Below, one piece after another: positions 35,003 through 43,835 of a DNA stretch of 64,000 bases. A program made the translations under genes and the position numbers. Source of the stretch: Exiguobacterium profundum (GTDB lineage: Bacteria; Bacillota; Bacilli; Exiguobacteriales; Exiguobacteriaceae). Location of the stretch: positions 1,940,556-2,004,555 of the forward strand of contig NZ_MRSV01000001.1 of assembly GCF_001909285.1 (NCBI RefSeq). Direction: 5' to 3'. The notes beneath the pieces were generated by a model, which did not search any database, was not told the origin of the DNA, and saw only the letters and a program-made list of their open reading frames with translations. Every line of letters starts with the position of its first letter. The stretch's first letter is position 1.

Positions 35003-36202
35003 ATGTCCATCCATATCGCCGTTGTCGGCTCACCATCGTTTATACAACAGGTACGGAACGGTTCTTCTTTACCCGATGTTCGAATCGAGGGATTTCCTTA
35101 TGATGACCCGCGTGAAGCGAAGGACATCGCTACGAAACTCCTATTTTTTGACGGAGTGTTCTTCTCCGGTTCATTCCCTTATACGTATGCGACGGAGGAA
35201 GCGACCCTTCCATTTGCCCATCACGTCGTTCAAGATGATGTCGTGTTGTTGACGTCACTTTTATACGTGACATTGACACAACAGCTCCGAATCGAAGAGC
35301 TCTCCATCGATCTCGTTGATGCGTCACGACTTGAATCAATTTTAGCATCGTTTCCAAGCCACATGTCGCCACCGCAAGTGAAAGAACTTAGTCCGTATAT
35401 GAATTTCGAAGAGTTGATTTCGTTTCATGAGCAACTTCAACGAAATGGGACGACTCGATTCGCCTTGACGAGTGTCGAGCGAGTTCATCGACACTTAGTG
35501 GAAAATGGTTTTGCTAGCCAACTCATGATGGAGCCGGAAGAGAGAATTCTCCACCACTTCCATGATTTTATTCAACAGATTCGATTGAACAAATCAGACC
35601 AGTCACAACTCGCCGTGCTCTTCTACTCGGATGCCAGTGAAGATACGCTCAACCATGTGACAACACATCATTATTTCGGTGGTAAATTGATGGAGACCAC
35701 TCAAGACGGTATCGTCCTATTATCGAGTAAAGGAAAGATTGACTCCGCCATGTCAAACGGTTTCATCTTGTCAGAGAACATTTCTGGTCATGTAGGGATC
35801 GGGTATGGTTCCGATTATCAACGCGCCGTTGAGCATGCCGAACTTGCCCTTCATACGACAAACAATGCCGCTATTCGCATCGTCGACGATTCAAAACGAA
35901 TGACGTTCAGCGATCAACCGGCACCGATTCATTTCCGCGTCACGCAAACGCGTGTCTATGACATGATGAAACAGACGGGTATGAGTCCGATTAATATCGA
36001 AAAGCTCATTCATTTTTCAATGGACCATCTCGAGTTTACAGCGAAAGAGCTGACCGACCATTTAAATGTGACACGTCGCACGACAGAGCGACTCATCAAA
36101 AAATTGGTTGATGCAAAACTTGTTCATCGGATTGGCGAAGAGATGAGCTACAGCCAAGGTCGTCCGCGTACCGTCTATAAATTTCAATTCCCGGTCGATT
36201 GA
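35003..36202 (+). CDS. Putative transcriptional regulator of the racemase cluster
   Basis: The 399-residue protein has a C-terminal winged helix (about 330-395: FTAKELTDHLNVTRRTTERLIKKLVDAKLVHRIG). The central part (215-300) reads like a degenerate GGDEF-type fold, with HVGIGYGSDYQRAVEHAELAL but no catalytic GGDEF. The N-terminus (1-130) is an alpha/beta sensor-like domain starting MSIHIAVVGSPSF. I cannot name the family. The ATG follows AAGGGGG. Divergence from the racemase and the shared operator copies suggest it controls the cluster, perhaps sensing an amino acid. Confidence 0.72.
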   Translation: MSIHIAVVGSPSFIQQVRNGSSLPDVRIEGFPYDDPREAKDIATKLLFFDGVFFSGSFPYTYATEEATLPFAHHVVQDDVVLLTSLLYVTLTQQLRIEELSIDLVDASRLESILASFPSHMSPPQVKELSPYMNFEELISFHEQLQRNGTTRFALTSVERVHRHLVENGFASQLMMEPEERILHHFHDFIQQIRLNKSDQSQLAVLFYSDASEDTLNHVTTHHYFGGKLMETTQDGIVLLSSKGKIDSAMSNGFILSENISGHVGIGYGSDYQRAVEHAELALHTTNNAAIRIVDDSKRMTFSDQPAPIHFRVTQTRVYDMMKQTGMSPINIEKLIHFSMDHLEFTAKELTDHLNVTRRTTERLIKKLVDAKLVHRIGEEMSYSQGRPRTVYKFQFPVD

Positions 36203-36217
36203 CGACCGGGAATCGTT
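36187..36217 (+). terminator. Terminator of the cluster regulator gene
   Basis: ATTCCCGGTC / GACCGGGAAT (36187-36196 with 36204-36213), overlapping the stop codon, followed by CGTTTTA. Confidence 0.8.
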
Positions 36218-37645
36218 TTATTGAGCCGCTTGTTCCGCGACAGGTTCTTCCTGTTGGATGACTGCCATGCGCTCAATCGTATATCCCGTAAAGGCATATA
36301 CAATCGAGATGACTGGTACGATGAAGTTCAAGACGGCGTAAGGCGCGTATTCGAATGCCCCAACCCCGAGCGTACCGAGAATGAATACCCCACACGTATT
36401 CCACGGGATGAACACCGATGTCAATGTTCCACCGTCCTCGAGGGCACGAGATAAGTTTTTCGACTGTAGTCCCATTTTTTCATATGCTCTAGCAAACATT
36501 CTCGACGGGACGACGATTGAGATGTACTGCTCCGAACACGTCGCATTCGTTGCAATCCCAGCTAAAATCGTTGAAGCAATCAACGAACCTGCCGTTTTCG
36601 CCAATTTCAAAATTTGGTTCATAATAGATTGTAGCATTCCCGAATATTCTAAAATCCCCCCGAACGTCATCGCGACGATGGTCATCGAGACCGTGTACAT
36701 CATCGCATCAAGACCACCTCTACTGAAGAGGTTATCGACCAGTTCATTTCCCGTCTCGATGACATAACCACTCTGAAGAGCGCCTACGCTGTCAGCGAGC
36801 GTTCCACCTTGAATGAACACTTGAGCCAAGAAGCCCAGTGCAATCCCGACGACGAGCGCCGGAATCGCTGGCACCTTCTTTGCAACGAGCAAAATGACAG
36901 CTAGTGGGACGATGAGTAACCATGGTGAGATGACAAAACTATCTTCAAGAATGTTAAGCGTCTGTGTGATCTCTGAAGAGTCCGTCGTCGAATCTGCGAA
37001 CCGTCTACCTAGCCAAGCGTATACCCCTAGCGCGATGATAAGTCCTGGAATCGTCGTATATAACATGTGCCGGATATGTACGAATAAATTAGTATGAGTC
37101 AAGCCGGCCGCCAAGTTTGTCGTGTCTGACAATGGTGACATCTTGTCCCCAAAATATGCACCAGAGATGACAGCCCCCGCTACCATCGGCGCTGGTATCC
37201 CCATACTCAGCCCGATGCCCATCCCCGCTACTCCAATCGTCCCCATCGTCGACCATGAACTCCCGATTGAGAGCGCGACGACCGCACAGATGAGACAAAT
37301 CGTTAACAAAAAGTATGCCGGTGAGATGATCTTCAGTCCGAAATAGATCATCGTGGCAACAATTCCTCCACCGATCCATGCCCCAATCGTCAACCCGACC
37401 AAAATGATGATGACGACTGCCGGTAAGGCGAGACGAATCCCTTTATACATCATCTCTTCAATCTCTTTCCACTTGAACCCGTGACGCCAGGCGACGATTG
37501 AAGCGACTGCCGTTCCGACGATGAGCGGAATGTGAGGACCTTGACCGAGCTTAACGATCGAGATGAGCATGACGACGATCATCACCCCGAGTGGCATGAG
37601 CGCCCACCCTAACTTCATGTCTTGCTTGTTCCCCGTTGTTTCCAT
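36218..37645 (-). CDS. NhaC family Na+/H+ antiporter or amino acid antiporter
   Basis: The 475-residue protein has about 11 membrane segments and NhaC motifs such as GAVISGAYFGDKMSPLSDTTNLAAG and ATNATCSEQYISIVVPSRMF. Some NhaC relatives exchange organic acids or amino acids rather than Na+ (for example malate/lactate by MleN). Within this cluster an amino acid or peptide substrate is plausible. GGGGAGG precedes the ATG. The promoter has a cluster operator copy and a cre-like box. Confidence 0.85.
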   Translation of the reverse strand: METTGNKQDMKLGWALMPLGVMIVVMLISIVKLGQGPHIPLIVGTAVASIVAWRHGFKWKEIEEMMYKGIRLALPAVVIIILVGLTIGAWIGGGIVATMIYFGLKIISPAYFLLTICLICAVVALSIGSSWSTMGTIGVAGMGIGLSMGIPAPMVAGAVISGAYFGDKMSPLSDTTNLAAGLTHTNLFVHIRHMLYTTIPGLIIALGVYAWLGRRFADSTTDSSEITQTLNILEDSFVISPWLLIVPLAVILLVAKKVPAIPALVVGIALGFLAQVFIQGGTLADSVGALQSGYVIETGNELVDNLFSRGGLDAMMYTVSMTIVAMTFGGILEYSGMLQSIMNQILKLAKTAGSLIASTILAGIATNATCSEQYISIVVPSRMFARAYEKMGLQSKNLSRALEDGGTLTSVFIPWNTCGVFILGTLGVGAFEYAPYAVLNFIVPVISIVYAFTGYTIERMAVIQQEEPVAEQAAQ

Positions 37646-37677
37646 CTAATTTCCTCCCCTATAGCGAAAATTCAGAA

Positions 37678-37698
37678 TTGTCGTTATATTGTCGCTAA
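37678..37698. promoter_or_regulatory. Candidate operator 2 of the racemase cluster
   Basis: Tandem TTGTCGTTA and TTGTCGCTAA half-sites with an 11-bp period, matching operator 1 at 20 of 21 positions. It lies just downstream of the NhaC -10 (minus strand), a position suited to repression. A reversed half-site (TTTTCGCTAT) lies at 37660-37669. Confidence 0.7.
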
Positions 37699-37705
37699 TA
37701 ACGTT

Positions 37706-37734
37706 ATGATAGCGCTTACACTTATGTGATGCAA
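37706..37734 (-). promoter_or_regulatory. NhaC promoter with an embedded cre-like box
   Basis: TTGCAT (-35, 37729-37734) and TATCAT (-10, 37706-37711) are 17 bp apart on the minus strand. TGATAGCGCTTACA at 37707-37720 matches cre with one mismatch and covers the spacer, so CcpA would repress. Confidence 0.6.
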
Positions 37735-37735
37735 T

Positions 37736-37775
37736 AAAAAAATGAGTGGACAGACATCTGTCTATCACACTCATT
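37736..37775 (-). terminator. Terminator of the M20 deacylase gene
   Basis: An AATGAGTG / CACTCATT outer stem with an inner GACAGATGTCTGTC stem, followed by T on the minus strand. Confidence 0.85.
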
Positions 37776-37780
37776 CTGAA

Positions 37781-38869
37781 TTATGTTGCTGCAATTCGGA
37801 GCGCATCCGCAAGTAGGCGTGCCCCATCTTCTAACGCGTCATGGTCAAACGTCATATGCGGATGATGAAGGCCTGGACCTAAATCAGCGCCGATTCCAAT
37901 CATCGTCGCATCAAGTGACGGTTTCTCGACGGTATAGAAATGAAAATCATCGCTACCTGACGTGACAATTCTCTCGACGAGAGCCGACTGATCGAAGCGT
38001 TGCTCAATCGCCTGCTTCGCAATCTGACTTGACTGTTCCCCAACGACCGCTCCCGGTGTGAAGTCTTGCCACTCCCATTCCAGTTTCACACGATGAAGCT
38101 GCCCGACATGGAGTAGCATGTCTTCGACACGATTTCGCAGTTCGAGCAATTCCTCATTTTGTTGAGCACGGACATCAATCGAGAACGTCGCATTTCCTGG
38201 AATGATGTTCATGTTGTCACTTCCAGCATGGACTTTTGTCAACTTGACGGAGTGTGGCTCAAACGGTGACAAGTAAATGCTTTTGAGCATGTGTTGAATC
38301 GTGAAGATGACATCGAGTGCATTCTGCCCTTGATGTGGTCTCGCTCCATGGGCATCATCTCCAAGCACTTCTCCTTTTAGGAAGAAGGCAGCCCCATGTT
38401 GAATTGCCGCCGCGTATTGCCCCTTTTTCAATTTTTTTTTCGGACGCAAATGAATCCCGAACAGTTGCGTCACGTCTTCGAGCGCACCTCGTTCGATCAT
38501 GGCGAGCGAACCGTTTCCTTGCTCTTCGGCAGGTTGGAAGATGAAACGGATTCGCTTTTGTAACGCTTCGTCTTTCAACTGTTCGAGCGCACCGAGCACC
38601 ATACTGATGTTCGCGTCGTGCCCACATGAATGGTTCGCTCGAAACGTACCGTCCACTTGTTGCCATAACGCGTCGATATCGGCTCGGACCGCAATCACCT
38701 CTTCTCCCGATCCAATCTCCGCGATTACTCCGGTCACGTCCTCAAACGTTCGATGGGGAATCGACCAGTCTGATAAGATGGATGCGATTGTTCGAGTCGT
38801 CTCGACTTCTTTCCAACTGATTTCTGGATGAGCATGAAAATGTTCAAACCACTTGAGTACGTTTGTCAT
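37781..38869 (-). CDS. M20 family amidohydrolase (N-acyl amino acid deacylase type)
   Basis: The 362-residue protein has M20 metal-site motifs: VRADIDALW, SCGHDANISMVLGAL, FQPAEEQGNG, then HGARPHQGQNALD in the dimerisation domain. It matches the amidohydrolase/hippurate hydrolase branch that removes acyl groups from amino acids. In this cluster it would desuccinylate the L-form made by the racemase. The ATG at 38869 has GGAG six bases upstream. Longer starts have no site. It follows the DoxX-like gene by 16 bp, so they may be co-transcribed. Confidence 0.85.
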   Translation of the reverse strand: MTNVLKWFEHFHAHPEISWKEVETTRTIASILSDWSIPHRTFEDVTGVIAEIGSGEEVIAVRADIDALWQQVDGTFRANHSCGHDANISMVLGALEQLKDEALQKRIRFIFQPAEEQGNGSLAMIERGALEDVTQLFGIHLRPKKKLKKGQYAAAIQHGAAFFLKGEVLGDDAHGARPHQGQNALDVIFTIQHMLKSIYLSPFEPHSVKLTKVHAGSDNMNIIPGNATFSIDVRAQQNEELLELRNRVEDMLLHVGQLHRVKLEWEWQDFTPGAVVGEQSSQIAKQAIEQRFDQSALVERIVTSGSDDFHFYTVEKPSLDATMIGIGADLGPGLHHPHMTFDHDALEDGARLLADALRIAAT

Positions 38870-38885
38870 ATGTATCTCCACACCT

Positions 38886-39230
38886 TTAGATTTTTTTGAC
38901 ACCTTTTATAAGAATCCATTGAAGCGGGAGTCGTCCCCATGTAACCCATTTCGGAATGACTTTCCCACCGATTCTAGAAGGTTTGACCGCCATGTTGATA
39001 TTGGCTGGGAAGACGGCGATAAAGAATGCCGGTAGCGTTTTCTTTACGAACGTCGTCCCCTTGTTCAGTAAGAGCATCGCCCCGAAGACGACTTCAACGA
39101 CTCCGCTTAGTTGCACCATCAAGCGGCGGAACGGCCAAGATTTCGGAATAATAGACATGAACGCCTTCTCTTTGACAAAATGTAATACCCCTGCCCCGAA
39201 GAGTAACACCCCATATAAATTTCGTACCAT
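38886..39230 (-). CDS. DoxX-like small membrane protein
   Basis: The 114-residue protein has about four hydrophobic segments and the DoxX-type start VRNLYGVLLFGAGVLHFVKEKAF. DoxX relatives are linked to quinone or thiosulphate redox chemistry, and the function is poorly defined. AAGGAGG precedes the ATG. Only 16 bp separate it from the M20 gene downstream, so it may belong to the racemase cluster transcript by position. No role there is evident. Confidence 0.72.
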   Translation of the reverse strand: MVRNLYGVLLFGAGVLHFVKEKAFMSIIPKSWPFRRLMVQLSGVVEVVFGAMLLLNKGTTFVKKTLPAFFIAVFPANINMAVKPSRIGGKVIPKWVTWGRLPLQWILIKGVKKI

Positions 39231-39258
39231 AACTCATCCTCCTTTTGTATAAGCATAG

Positions 39259-39288
39259 CAAAAAAGGCGGGCATATTGCCCACCTTTT
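39259..39288 (-). terminator. htrA terminator
   Basis: AAAAGGTGGGC-AATAT-GCCCGCCTTTTTT on the minus strand, with one wobble pair, overlapping the htrA stop codon. Confidence 0.85.
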
Positions 39289-40552
39289 ACAATGCAGAAC
39301 CGTTCGCATTTTGAATCTCGACTTGAACCGTCTCCGTTTTTCCGTCCCGGATATATTCGATGTCGACCGTTCCGTCTGTATCTCGAATCAATTCACTACG
39401 GAGATCAATGAACGAGCTGACGTCTTTGTCATTAATTTTTACGATGACGTCACGTGCCTTAAGACCCGCTTTCGCAGCTGAACTATTTTGTTGCACTTCC
39501 ACGATGATCGTTCCGGCAGTCACCGATTCAGGTAAGTTGATTTGTTCCGTCAAGTAACCTGGAGGGAACTCTGATACGTCACGAAGTGAGACGCCGAGTG
39601 ACGGATGATTCACTTCTCCCGTCTGTTCAATTTGATTGATGAGCGGCAACGCGATGTCGACCGGGATTGAGAATCCGACCCCTTCAACTTCTGCTGTCGC
39701 AATTTTCATCGAGTTGATCCCGACGAGTTGTCCTTCTTCGTTGATTAACGCACCACCTGAGTTACCTGGGTTGATGGCCGCATCCGTTTGAATAACCTCG
39801 GCGTTGAAGTCGGCCTGTCCGTTCTCATCTGTATCGACCGGTACGAGACGTGACGTCGATGAGACGACACCGCGCGTCACGGAGTTCTCGAATTGTCCGA
39901 GCGGATTCCCGATGGCGATGACCGTTTGTCCCGGTTTCAACTCACTCGATTTCCCGATTGAAATAACGGCCGGTACCTTATCAGCGTCTACTTTTAAGAC
40001 GGCCAAGTCATACGTCGCGTCACTTCCCATGAGTGTCGCTTCCGCAGTCGTCCCGTCATTGAAAGTGACCGTCAATTTATCAGCCCCGTTGACGACATGA
40101 TGGTTCGTCGCGATATATGCTGAGTCGCCTTCTTTTTTATAGATGACGCCCGATCCGACTCCAGCCTCGACCGCTTCACTCGAGAATCCGCTTTGGGCGA
40201 AGTTGTTTACAGTCACGACGGCCGGTTGAGCGGTCGCGACGGCATTTGTGACCGAAGAATCGGATACGTTCGATGACGTTTGGACCGGAGTCCCTTGCGA
40301 GGTCACGTTCGTGTCACTCACACTCGTCGCGGGTTGGTCGATGAACGGATATGCGATTGCGCCCGTCAACAACGCTCCGATGACTCCACCGACAAGTCCC
40401 GGGAACATACGGCTGACGAATGACGGTTTTGATTGTGTTCGTACTTTTGTCTCTTCTCGGTTGGATGAACCGAGTTCTGTATCTAACCAATCTTTTTGTT
40501 GCTCTGATTCATGTAATTGATCGTGTTCATTTGATTGATCGTGACGATCCAT
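39287..40552 (-). CDS. htrA: HtrA-like serine protease
   Basis: The 421-residue protein has a cytoplasmic N-terminus rich in charged residues (1-47), one membrane helix (about 50-72), a trypsin-like domain and a C-terminal PDZ domain (about 320-415). The catalytic triad is His152 (TNHHVV), Asp182 (TYDLAVL) and Ser265 (NPGNSGGAL). It degrades or refolds misfolded proteins at the outer membrane face. GAGGAG precedes the ATG. Bacillus homologs are controlled by CssRS; no CssR site was identified here. Confidence 0.93.
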   Translation of the reverse strand: MDRHDQSNEHDQLHESEQQKDWLDTELGSSNREETKVRTQSKPSFVSRMFPGLVGGVIGALLTGAIAYPFIDQPATSVSDTNVTSQGTPVQTSSNVSDSSVTNAVATAQPAVVTVNNFAQSGFSSEAVEAGVGSGVIYKKEGDSAYIATNHHVVNGADKLTVTFNDGTTAEATLMGSDATYDLAVLKVDADKVPAVISIGKSSELKPGQTVIAIGNPLGQFENSVTRGVVSSTSRLVPVDTDENGQADFNAEVIQTDAAINPGNSGGALINEEGQLVGINSMKIATAEVEGVGFSIPVDIALPLINQIEQTGEVNHPSLGVSLRDVSEFPPGYLTEQINLPESVTAGTIIVEVQQNSSAAKAGLKARDVIVKINDKDVSSFIDLRSELIRDTDGTVDIEYIRDGKTETVQVEIQNANGSAL

Positions 40553-40663
40553 AATGATTCATCTCCTCTGTGTTATCTTCTACCCTTACTATAACGAAGA
40601 GGAACACTCATTTATAAAATGATAAATGAATTACAAGATTCTTCACATTTTACGTCATTTCAT

Positions 40664-41482
40664 TCAGACAATCACATTTCTTAACGTACCGAGACCTTCA
40701 ATCGTCACTTCGACCGTGTCTCCCGTTTGTAGATACGTCGGTGGCGTCATCCCGTGCCCAACTCCGGCTGGTGTACCCGTCGCGATGACGTCGCCCGCTT
40801 CGAGCGTCATGCCTTTCGACAGTGTACGAATGAGTTCATCAATCGGACGAATCATATCGGCTGTCGTCCCATCTTGACGCGTCTCCCCATTGACACTTGT
40901 TTTGATTTGGAGAGGGAACTGGAGCTCGTCCGGTGTGACGACGAACGGTCCCATCGGACAAAACGTATCGAACGACTTGCCACGGAAGAATTGGACATGT
41001 TCTTTTTGCACGTCTCGAGCCGTCACATCGTTTAGAATGGTGTAACCGAAAATGTGCTCCTCGACCGCTTCGATGTCTCGTCCAGACTTGCCGATGATGA
41101 CGGCGAGCTCACCTTCATAGTCAAGTTTGTCCGTCAATTCAGGATGACGCTCAATGACCGCTTCCGGACCGACGACCGAGGTCGGTGCTTTCGTGAAGAT
41201 GACGAGTTTCCCTGCTCCTGCTGTATCCATCTCTTTCACGTGTTCTTCGTAGTTCTTGCCGATACAAATCACGTTTTTCAATGGACGGTACGGGGCGAGT
41301 AGTTTCACATCCGTCATTCGGTATGAGGGCGCCACGTCCAAATCGATATCTGGTTCGAACTCACGCGCGATCACTTCTAATAAATTTGTCGTATGTACTT
41401 GATTGCTGACATCGTAGACGAAATCGCCTTTGACAATCCCCACTCGTTGCTCTTCTTGCATCTCAAAACTACACCATTTCAT
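40664..41482 (-). CDS. Fumarylacetoacetate hydrolase family protein
   Basis: The 272-residue protein carries the FAH-fold core: CIGKNYEEHVKEM, then PTSVVGPEAVIERHPELTDKLDYEGELAVIIGKSGRDI and YTILNDVTARDVQ. The metal ligands are in DYEGELAV. Family members hydrolyse beta-diketones, decarboxylate oxaloacetate, or isomerise catechol-pathway intermediates. The reaction here cannot be fixed. GGGGGAG precedes the ATG at 41482. It stands alone. Confidence 0.85.
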   Translation of the reverse strand: MKWCSFEMQEEQRVGIVKGDFVYDVSNQVHTTNLLEVIAREFEPDIDLDVAPSYRMTDVKLLAPYRPLKNVICIGKNYEEHVKEMDTAGAGKLVIFTKAPTSVVGPEAVIERHPELTDKLDYEGELAVIIGKSGRDIEAVEEHIFGYTILNDVTARDVQKEHVQFFRGKSFDTFCPMGPFVVTPDELQFPLQIKTSVNGETRQDGTTADMIRPIDELIRTLSKGMTLEAGDVIATGTPAGVGHGMTPPTYLQTGDTVEVTIEGLGTLRNVIV

Positions 41483-41511
41483 TGAAAACTCCCCCTTTTT
41501 CAACAAAAAAC

Positions 41512-41539
41512 AAAAAATCGAGACATCTCTGCCTCGATT
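41512..41539 (-). terminator. nrdDG terminator
   Basis: AATCGAG / CTCGATT stem (41516-41522 with 41533-41539) with a TTTTTTG tail on the minus strand, overlapping the nrdG stop codon. Confidence 0.8.
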
Positions 41540-41993
41540 ATACTTTATTCAAAAAGATGATTCGTTGATTACTCGATCCTCGAAAACGAAGTCCCATATC
41601 TCGTAGCGACTGCTCGTAACGACCGTCGACGAGCACATCGGCGTAGTCCAACACGGTTTGAATCGCTTCGTCATGCATCGCTTCCAACTGTTCGAGCGTA
41701 TAACCCGTATACACCCACACATTTTTACCGAGCGACTTACATGCCGTGACGAGTTTTGCTAACGCTGACGATTGAAGAAACGGTTCGCCTCCAGATATGG
41801 TCACCCCGTCCCAACCACTAAGCTTGACGCGCTGAACAAGTTCCTCTACTTCGACATCCTCACCCCCGGTTGGATTCCACGAGGAAGGATTGTGACACCC
41901 TTTACAGTGATGTGGACAGCCAGCAGTAAAGATGACCGTCCGAATCCCCGGTCCGTCAACGACGGATTCTTCAACGACGGATAGAATGCGCAT
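41538..41993 (-). CDS. nrdG: Anaerobic ribonucleotide reductase activase
   Basis: The 151-residue radical-SAM enzyme has the CX3CX2C cluster motif in GCPHHCKGCHNPSSW and the GGEPFLQSSAL SAM-binding motif. It makes the glycyl radical on NrdD. It overlaps the end of nrdD by 23 bases. Its N-terminus, MRILSVVEESVVDGPGIRTV, is typical. Confidence 0.96.
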   Translation of the reverse strand: MRILSVVEESVVDGPGIRTVIFTAGCPHHCKGCHNPSSWNPTGGEDVEVEELVQRVKLSGWDGVTISGGEPFLQSSALAKLVTACKSLGKNVWVYTGYTLEQLEAMHDEAIQTVLDYADVLVDGRYEQSLRDMGLRFRGSSNQRIIFLNKV

Positions 41994-43821
41994 CGTGTTT
42001 CACCCTCGCCCGCTCTTCTTCTCGCTTCGCCGTATTCCAACGGTCCATCGTCCCGACCAAATAACCGGTGATGCGGCGGATTCGTTCAATGTTTGTATCC
42101 TCGCCACACGTCGGACAGGCATCGTCAATCAGTCCTTCTAACCCACAATTTCCGCAACGATCGACCGGATGATTGATGGAACCGTAGCCGATATCATGCT
42201 GTCGCATCAAGCGGACAATCGATTCCACCGCTTCCGCATTGTGGGCAAGTGACCCATCGACTTCGACATATGAAATATGTCCCGCGTCACACAATGCGTG
42301 ATACGGTGCCTCGATTCGGATTTTCTCACGAATTGATACAGACTGATAGACCGGCACGTGGAATGAATTTGTATAAAAGGCACGATTAGTGACACCTTCA
42401 ATCATCCCAAACGTTTCCTGGTCTCGCGTCACAAATTTACCTGACAATCCTTCTGCCGGTGTCGCGAGCAACGAAAAGTTCAAGTCGTACGTTTCGGCTG
42501 CCGCACGCATGCGATTGGCCAAATGCGTGACGATGTCAAGACCGAGTCGCTCCGCTTCACGCGACTCAGCATGTGTACCTCCCGTCAACACCTTCAACGT
42601 TTCAGCGAGTCCGATGAAACCGAGTGAAAGCGTTCCTTGTTTCAATACGTCTCGGACTTCATCATGAATATGTAACTGCTCACTTCCACGCCAGACACCT
42701 TGTGTGTAGAGGAAACGAAATTCTTCAGCGCGACGCGTACATTGATATTCGAAACGCTCGACCAACTGTTCGATCCCGATGTCGACATATCGGTTGAGAA
42801 TGCTGTAAAAATCCGAGATCGACTCCGAGACAAGTGCCATCTTCACCAAGTTGAGTGTGGAAAAGGAAAGATTGCCACGACCGATCGACGTCTCTTCTCC
42901 GTGTCGGTTTCCCATGACCCGAGTGCGGCAACCCATATACGCCACTTCAGATGCATGTGTCCCATCATAGTAAGCGGCATTGAACGGGGCATCGATGAAG
43001 GAAAAATTCGGAAATAGCCGTTTTCCTGTGACCCGACACGCTTCACGGAAAAGATCGACGTTCGGATCGTCCTCCCGAAAGTTGATTCCTTCCTTCACTT
43101 TAAAGATTTGAATAGGAAAAATCGGAGTCTCCCCGTTCCCTAACCCACGTTCCGTGGCACGAAGTAGCTCTCGAATGAGGATACGTCCCCACTTTGATGT
43201 GTCCGTTCCATAATTGATCGAAACGAAAGGCACTTGCCCACCACCTCGTGAGTGCATCGAGTTCGCATTGTGGATGAACGCCTCACACGCCTGATACGTC
43301 GCCGAAATCGTCTCTTCTTCCGCGAGTGTCTCCAATTGCGTTTCTTCCCAGTCAACGGGTAAGGATTGGAGTCGGCTCAGTTGACGCTCATATGTCTTCT
43401 CGACATACGGTGCCAAGTCGATGTCAAACATCGGGAACGCCTGCCCCCCGTGTTGCATATTTTGATTCGCTTGAAGGATGATCGATGCGAGTGCCATGGC
43501 GGAGCGAATGTCCTTTGGTGACCTGATTGTTCCATGCCCCGTATGGAATCCATCTTTTAATAATTGACCGAGTGGAATTTGACAACATGTCGTCGAGCCT
43601 GTGATGTAATAGTCGGCGTCGTGCACGTATAAATAGTTATCAGTGACGGCCTGTTTTGGTCGCTCCGACATCAAATACGTCTGCGATAGTTCTTTCGACA
43701 CTTCCGAAGAGAGTCGTGCTAGTTTCCCGAGCGGGGATTTACCGTCCACGTTCGCATTCTCTTGTACTAAGTCTTGATCTGGTAAGATGCAGACGTCCTC
43801 ATACAACTGCAGTAATTTCAA
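41971..43821 (-). CDS. nrdD: Anaerobic ribonucleoside-triphosphate reductase
   Basis: The 616-residue class III reductase reduces nucleoside triphosphates with formate. The C-terminal zinc-type cysteines (CGNCGLEGLIDDACPTC) precede the glycyl-radical segment RRITGYLVG. The N-terminus enters the catalytic region directly: there is no ATP-cone, so the usual allosteric overall-activity site is missing and the protein is shorter than the roughly 700-residue forms. The start is TTG with GAGGTGAT about five bases upstream. NrdR-like boxes lie in its promoter. Confidence 0.95.
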   Translation of the reverse strand: MKLLQLYEDVCILPDQDLVQENANVDGKSPLGKLARLSSEVSKELSQTYLMSERPKQAVTDNYLYVHDADYYITGSTTCCQIPLGQLLKDGFHTGHGTIRSPKDIRSAMALASIILQANQNMQHGGQAFPMFDIDLAPYVEKTYERQLSRLQSLPVDWEETQLETLAEEETISATYQACEAFIHNANSMHSRGGGQVPFVSINYGTDTSKWGRILIRELLRATERGLGNGETPIFPIQIFKVKEGINFREDDPNVDLFREACRVTGKRLFPNFSFIDAPFNAAYYDGTHASEVAYMGCRTRVMGNRHGEETSIGRGNLSFSTLNLVKMALVSESISDFYSILNRYVDIGIEQLVERFEYQCTRRAEEFRFLYTQGVWRGSEQLHIHDEVRDVLKQGTLSLGFIGLAETLKVLTGGTHAESREAERLGLDIVTHLANRMRAAAETYDLNFSLLATPAEGLSGKFVTRDQETFGMIEGVTNRAFYTNSFHVPVYQSVSIREKIRIEAPYHALCDAGHISYVEVDGSLAHNAEAVESIVRLMRQHDIGYGSINHPVDRCGNCGLEGLIDDACPTCGEDTNIERIRRITGYLVGTMDRWNTAKREEERARVKHDAHSIRR

Positions 43822-43835
43822 AACCCATCACCTCA

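Noticed and set aside
38317-38831. Plus-strand and minus-strand frames within the M20 gene
   Set aside because: They are shadows of the deacylase frame, which has all family motifs.
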